From contig JBKBKC010000007.1 in assembly GCA_046294265.1 (NCBI GenBank), forward strand, positions 62,001 through 126,000: 64,000 nucleotides of DNA, given 5' to 3'. The notes below the pieces were generated by a model. The model was not told the origin of the DNA. It did not search any database and saw nothing but the letters and a program-made list of their open reading frames with translations. Shown piece after piece: positions 63,059 through 64,000 of this stretch. The translations under genes were made by a program, and so were the position numbers. The DNA is from JBKBKC01 sp046294265. Its GTDB lineage: Bacteria; Pseudomonadota; Alphaproteobacteria; Rhodobacterales; Rhodobacteraceae. The number at the start of each line of letters is the position of its first letter. The first letter of the stretch is position 1.

Positions 63059-63978
63059 CAGCGGATGCGACCCCCGATCAGGCCCTGCGCCACCATCACG
63101 CCCACCACCACCACGCCCGCTCCGAAGGTCTGCAGCCAGTTCCACGGCGACCCCAGTGCGAAGGCGAAGATCATCACATAGAAGGGCACCGCGTTCATGT
63201 GCAGGCTGGAGGCGCCGATCCCCAGCCGTTCCACCGCGATCAGCCACAGGATCTGGCTTGCGGCGAGCGAGCCAATGCCGAAGAGGACCAGCGCGCCGAT
63301 CTGCGGCCAGCCGAAGGCGGCCCATTGCACGGCGGGCGCGTCGAAGAGGGTCGTCCAGGCCAGCGTCACGATCCCCGTCGCGATGAAGGCCCCCGCGACG
63401 GTGATCGACGCGCGGCCGAGCGGCGTGAGTTCGGGGAAGACCTTGACCGAGGCGCGCGAGCCCCAGGTGAAGGCGAGGCACGACCCGAAGGCCGCCAGCG
63501 CCCCCAGCCCGAGGTTCAGCGCGATCCCCCCCTGTGCCAAGGCGATCATCCCGCCCGCAAGGCTGAGGATCAGGCCCAGCACCAACCGCGCGGTGATGCG
63601 CCGCCCGTCCAGCGCCACCTCAAGCCCCATTCCGATCAGTGGCATGGAGGCGGTGATGATCGCCACGGTCACCGCATCGGTATAGGCCTGCCCGATCACG
63701 AGGAGCACCGCGCCAAGGCCGATGCAGACGCCCCCCACGCCGATCCCGGCCCCCCAGCGCGCGCGCCGGACCGGGCCCACCCCTTCCACCGCCACCCAGA
63801 CCGCCAGCAGCACGGCCCCCGCGGTGGCCGTGCGCATCGCGGTCAGTTGCAGGGGCGGGACCAGCGGGATCAGCAGGTCGGCCGCGGGCAGGCCCGCCGC
63901 CCAGATCAGCATCGAGGCCACGCAGATCAGGTTTGCCGACAGGAGGCTGCGCGGGAGGGCGGGGGCAAGGGCGGTCAT
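63058..63978 (-). CDS. EamA family transporter
   Basis: A 306-residue inner-membrane protein with ten predicted membrane helices in two EamA repeats (LICVASMLIWAAGLPAADLL first; ALNLGLGALAAFGSCLAFTW second). The start is the ATG at 63978. It is one base into the P450 gene, so the two are probably co-transcribed. This is a different sequence from the EamA gene at 31 kb. The substrate is unknown; export of a P450 product is only a guess. Confidence 0.85.
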   Translation of the reverse strand: MTALAPALPRSLLSANLICVASMLIWAAGLPAADLLIPLVPPLQLTAMRTATAGAVLLAVWVAVEGVGPVRRARWGAGIGVGGVCIGLGAVLLVIGQAYTDAVTVAIITASMPLIGMGLEVALDGRRITARLVLGLILSLAGGMIALAQGGIALNLGLGALAAFGSCLAFTWGSRASVKVFPELTPLGRASITVAGAFIATGIVTLAWTTLFDAPAVQWAAFGWPQIGALVLFGIGSLAASQILWLIAVERLGIGASSLHMNAVPFYVMIFAFALGSPWNWLQTFGAGVVVVGVMVAQGLIGGRIR

Positions 63979-64000
63979 GCCGCCGTTATTGCAGGGCTTG

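Overview
The window looks like a chromosomal segment of an alphaproteobacterium of the Rhodobacteraceae/Paracoccaceae type. Support comes from the very high G+C with G/C-ending codons, a ChpT phosphotransferase of the CtrA relay, an ornithine-lipid pair (olsBA), divergent hemC/hemE, small lineage-typical families (DUF3553, DUF1467, DUF2849, DUF934, DUF3429), and short interspersed elements around a GG(G/A)TATTT core. It is draft sequence: ten Ns flanked by homopolymer G and C runs lie at 21854-21863. I saw no rRNA, tRNA, CRISPR array, transposase or phage gene.

Layout. 1-7.2 kb: secreted DUF2059-like protein, rplU-rpmA, a GNAT acetyltransferase, obgE-proB-proA, then chpT divergent from a DUF3553 gene. 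7.3-13.1 kb: olsB-olsA facing a four-gene ugpCBAE glycerol-3-phosphate ABC importer. 13.1-16.2 kb: DUF3429 membrane protein, a long intergenic region with three inverted repeats, a frameshifted GntR regulator and kdgK. 16.2-21.7 kb: prpE and maeB on the minus strand, then a VOC-plus-double-cupin protein. 22-26.5 kb: tightly coupled nucleoside salvage operon cdd-deoA-deoB-add-upp. 26.5-32.5 kb: SPOR protein, a membrane protein, an acyl-CoA synthetase, an EamA transporter and thymidine kinase.

32.5-36 kb is the least ordinary part. It holds an unrecognised gene, an RhlE-type helicase, a G-rich leader with a 17-bp perfect palindrome, an orphan ribbon-helix-helix (antitoxin-like) gene, a lower-GC gene with an RxxxxH motif suggestive of HEPN, and three adjacent perfect hairpins before the end of carB. 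36-48 kb: carB, a CPBP protein, pabB with a class IV aminotransferase, hemC/hemE, a DUF7002-like gene, a nitroreductase, an EI24 membrane protein, mce with DUF1467, and a single-domain response regulator. 48-55 kb: gcdH with a divergent LysR gene, an Ala-rich OmpA protein, xdhC and a molybdopterin-binding protein. 55-64 kb: infC with a probable ATA start, a membrane-anchored Ala/Glu repeat protein, an assimilatory sulfate reduction operon (cobA-DUF2849-cysI-cysH-DUF934, then fpr) divergent from an Lrp/AsnC regulator, a cytochrome P450 and an EamA transporter.

Functional links. prpE (propionyl-CoA) and mce (methylmalonyl-CoA) both serve propionate use; maeB returns C4 acids to pyruvate. CobA makes the siroheme precursor for CysI, and HemC/HemE share the same uroporphyrinogen route. 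ProB/ProA form proline. I found no clearly new multi-gene system. The best candidates for novelty are the 34.8-36.0 kb island and the dispersed repeat family.
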